From JAWWOL01 sp033851545 (GTDB lineage Bacteria; Actinomycetota; Actinomycetes; JAWWOL01), in assembly GCA_033851545.1 (NCBI GenBank), contig JAWWOO010000010.1, positions 11,722-75,721 on the forward strand: a stretch of 64,000 nt of DNA, in the 5' to 3' direction. Below are positions 63,225-64,000 of the stretch, one piece after another. The notes beneath the pieces are model-generated. The model searched no databases, had not been told where the DNA came from, and saw only the letters and a list, made by a program, of their open reading frames with translations. Position numbers and translations under genes: made by a program. Within the stretch, counting starts at the first letter, position 1. Each line of letters opens with the position of its first letter.

Positions 63225-63977
63225 TCAGCCCACTGCTTCGAGGATCTCGTCGCTGATGTCGAAGTTGGCCCATACGTTCTGCACGTCGTCGCAGTCCTCG
63301 AGGGCGTCCACCAGGCGAAGCACCTTGCGCGCCGACTCGTCGTCCTCGAGCGGGACCGACACGCTCGGCAACCAGGCCACATCGGCGTTCTCCACCGCGA
63401 TCCCGGCGGCGGCGAGCGCATCCCGTACGGACTGCAGGTCGGTCGCCTCGCTGATGACCTCGAACGTGTCACCCAGGTCGTTGACCTCGTCGGCACCTGC
63501 TTCGAGCACGGCCGCGAGGACGTCGTCCTCGGTCAGCTCACCCTTAGGGACCAGGACGACGCCCTTGCGACTGAACAAGTAGGCAACCGAGCCGGGGTCG
63601 GCAAGTGACCCGCCATTGCGGCTCATCGCCGTCCGGACCTCCGAGGCCGCCCGGTTGCGGTTGTCGGTCAGGCACTCAACCAGGATCGCCACACCGTGCG
63701 GCCCGTAGCCCTCATAGGTGATGGTCTCCCAGTCGGCGCCGCCGGCCTCGAGGCCGGCGCCGCGCTTGTGCGCCCGGTCGATGTTGTCGTTGGGCACCGA
63801 CTGGCTCTTGGCCTTGGCGATCGCGTCGGCGAGGGTCGGATTGCCGTTGATGTCACCGCCGCCCGTGCGGGCGGCGACCTCGATGTTCTTGATCAGCTTG
63901 GCGAAGAGCTTGCCCCGCTTGGCGTCGACGACGGCCTTCTTGTGCTTGGTGGTAGCCCACTTGGAATGGCCGCTCAT
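63225..63977 (-). CDS. yebC: YebC/PmpR-family protein
   Basis: 250 residues. MSGHSKWATTKHKKAVVDAKRGKLFAKL is the family's signature start. ADAIAKAKSQSVPNDNIDRAHKRG, then YEGYGPHGVAILVECLTDNRNRA and GGSLADPGSVAYLFSRKGVV follow. YebC proteins bind DNA in some species and assist translation of difficult sequences in others. ATG at 63977 with AAGGAG six bases upstream. First gene of the usual yebC-ruvCAB block, here split from ruvC by the HTH gene. Confidence 0.96.
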   Translation of the reverse strand: MSGHSKWATTKHKKAVVDAKRGKLFAKLIKNIEVAARTGGGDINGNPTLADAIAKAKSQSVPNDNIDRAHKRGAGLEAGGADWETITYEGYGPHGVAILVECLTDNRNRAASEVRTAMSRNGGSLADPGSVAYLFSRKGVVLVPKGELTEDDVLAAVLEAGADEVNDLGDTFEVISEATDLQSVRDALAAAGIAVENADVAWLPSVSVPLEDDESARKVLRLVDALEDCDDVQNVWANFDISDEILEAVG

Positions 63978-64000
63978 GAACGCTCCTTCACCAGCCCGAC

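Overview
The window is about 64 kb of high-GC DNA from an actinobacterium. GC-rich codons, many GTG starts and four-base start/stop overlaps (ATGA, GTGA) all fit. The gene order also fits: yebC-ruvC-ruvA-ruvB-yajC-secD-secF-apt-relA, ppiB, an MBL-fold hydrolase, hisS, aspS, rarA, then alaS-ruvX-mltG-aroE is the order kept in Mycobacterium tuberculosis (roughly Rv2552c to Rv2603c). No ribosomal RNA or marker gives the genus. The type IV pilus locus beside aroE would suit a non-mycobacterial actinomycete, for example of the Nocardioides, Kineosporia or Frankia type; that is inference.

Layout, left to right. (1) 1-5.5 kb: type IV pilus genes pilA, pilC, pilT and pilB, all on the minus strand. 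(2) 5.4-17 kb: a glycan cluster with an O-antigen ligase-like membrane protein translationally coupled to pilB, an unusual fusion glycosyltransferase, six further glycosyltransferases of the GT2 and GT4 types, a SAM methyltransferase and a Wzx-type flippase. One GT4 gene faces the other way. (3) 17.1-20.6 kb: a Roadblock/LC7 protein, a PATAN (DUF4388) protein, a small Ras-like GTPase and a Pro/Ala-rich protein, an MglA/MglB-like switch module. (4) 20.7-26.6 kb: housekeeping aroE, mltG, ruvX, alaS and two small membrane proteins. (5) 26.7-37.5 kb: one gene for a secreted RTX-type protein of about 3,600 residues. (6) 37.8-43.1 kb: rarA and a moxR / DUF58 / transglutaminase set, divergent from an MMPL transporter (43.3-45.4 kb). 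(7) 45.6-47.4 kb: a secreted Kelch protein, followed by a small putative mobile element next to the aspS stop codon. (8) 47.9-64 kb: aspS, hisS, an MBL hydrolase, ppiB, relA, apt, secF-secD-yajC, ruvB-ruvA-ruvC, an HTH protein with a long Ala/Gln/Arg repeat, and yebC.

Working together: PilB and PilT would extend and retract a PilA fibre through PilC, and the Roadblock-PATAN-GTPase set is a reasonable candidate for controlling pilus placement or activity. The glycan cluster may make a surface polysaccharide or a pilin glycan; the ligase-pilB coupling hints at the second. The initiating sugar-phosphate transferase, prepilin peptidase and PilM/N/O are not in the window. The most interesting parts are the pilus/glycan/GTPase block, the domain-swapped glycosyltransferase, the giant RTX protein with its higher-order repeats, and the small element flanked by a 10-bp direct repeat near aspS.
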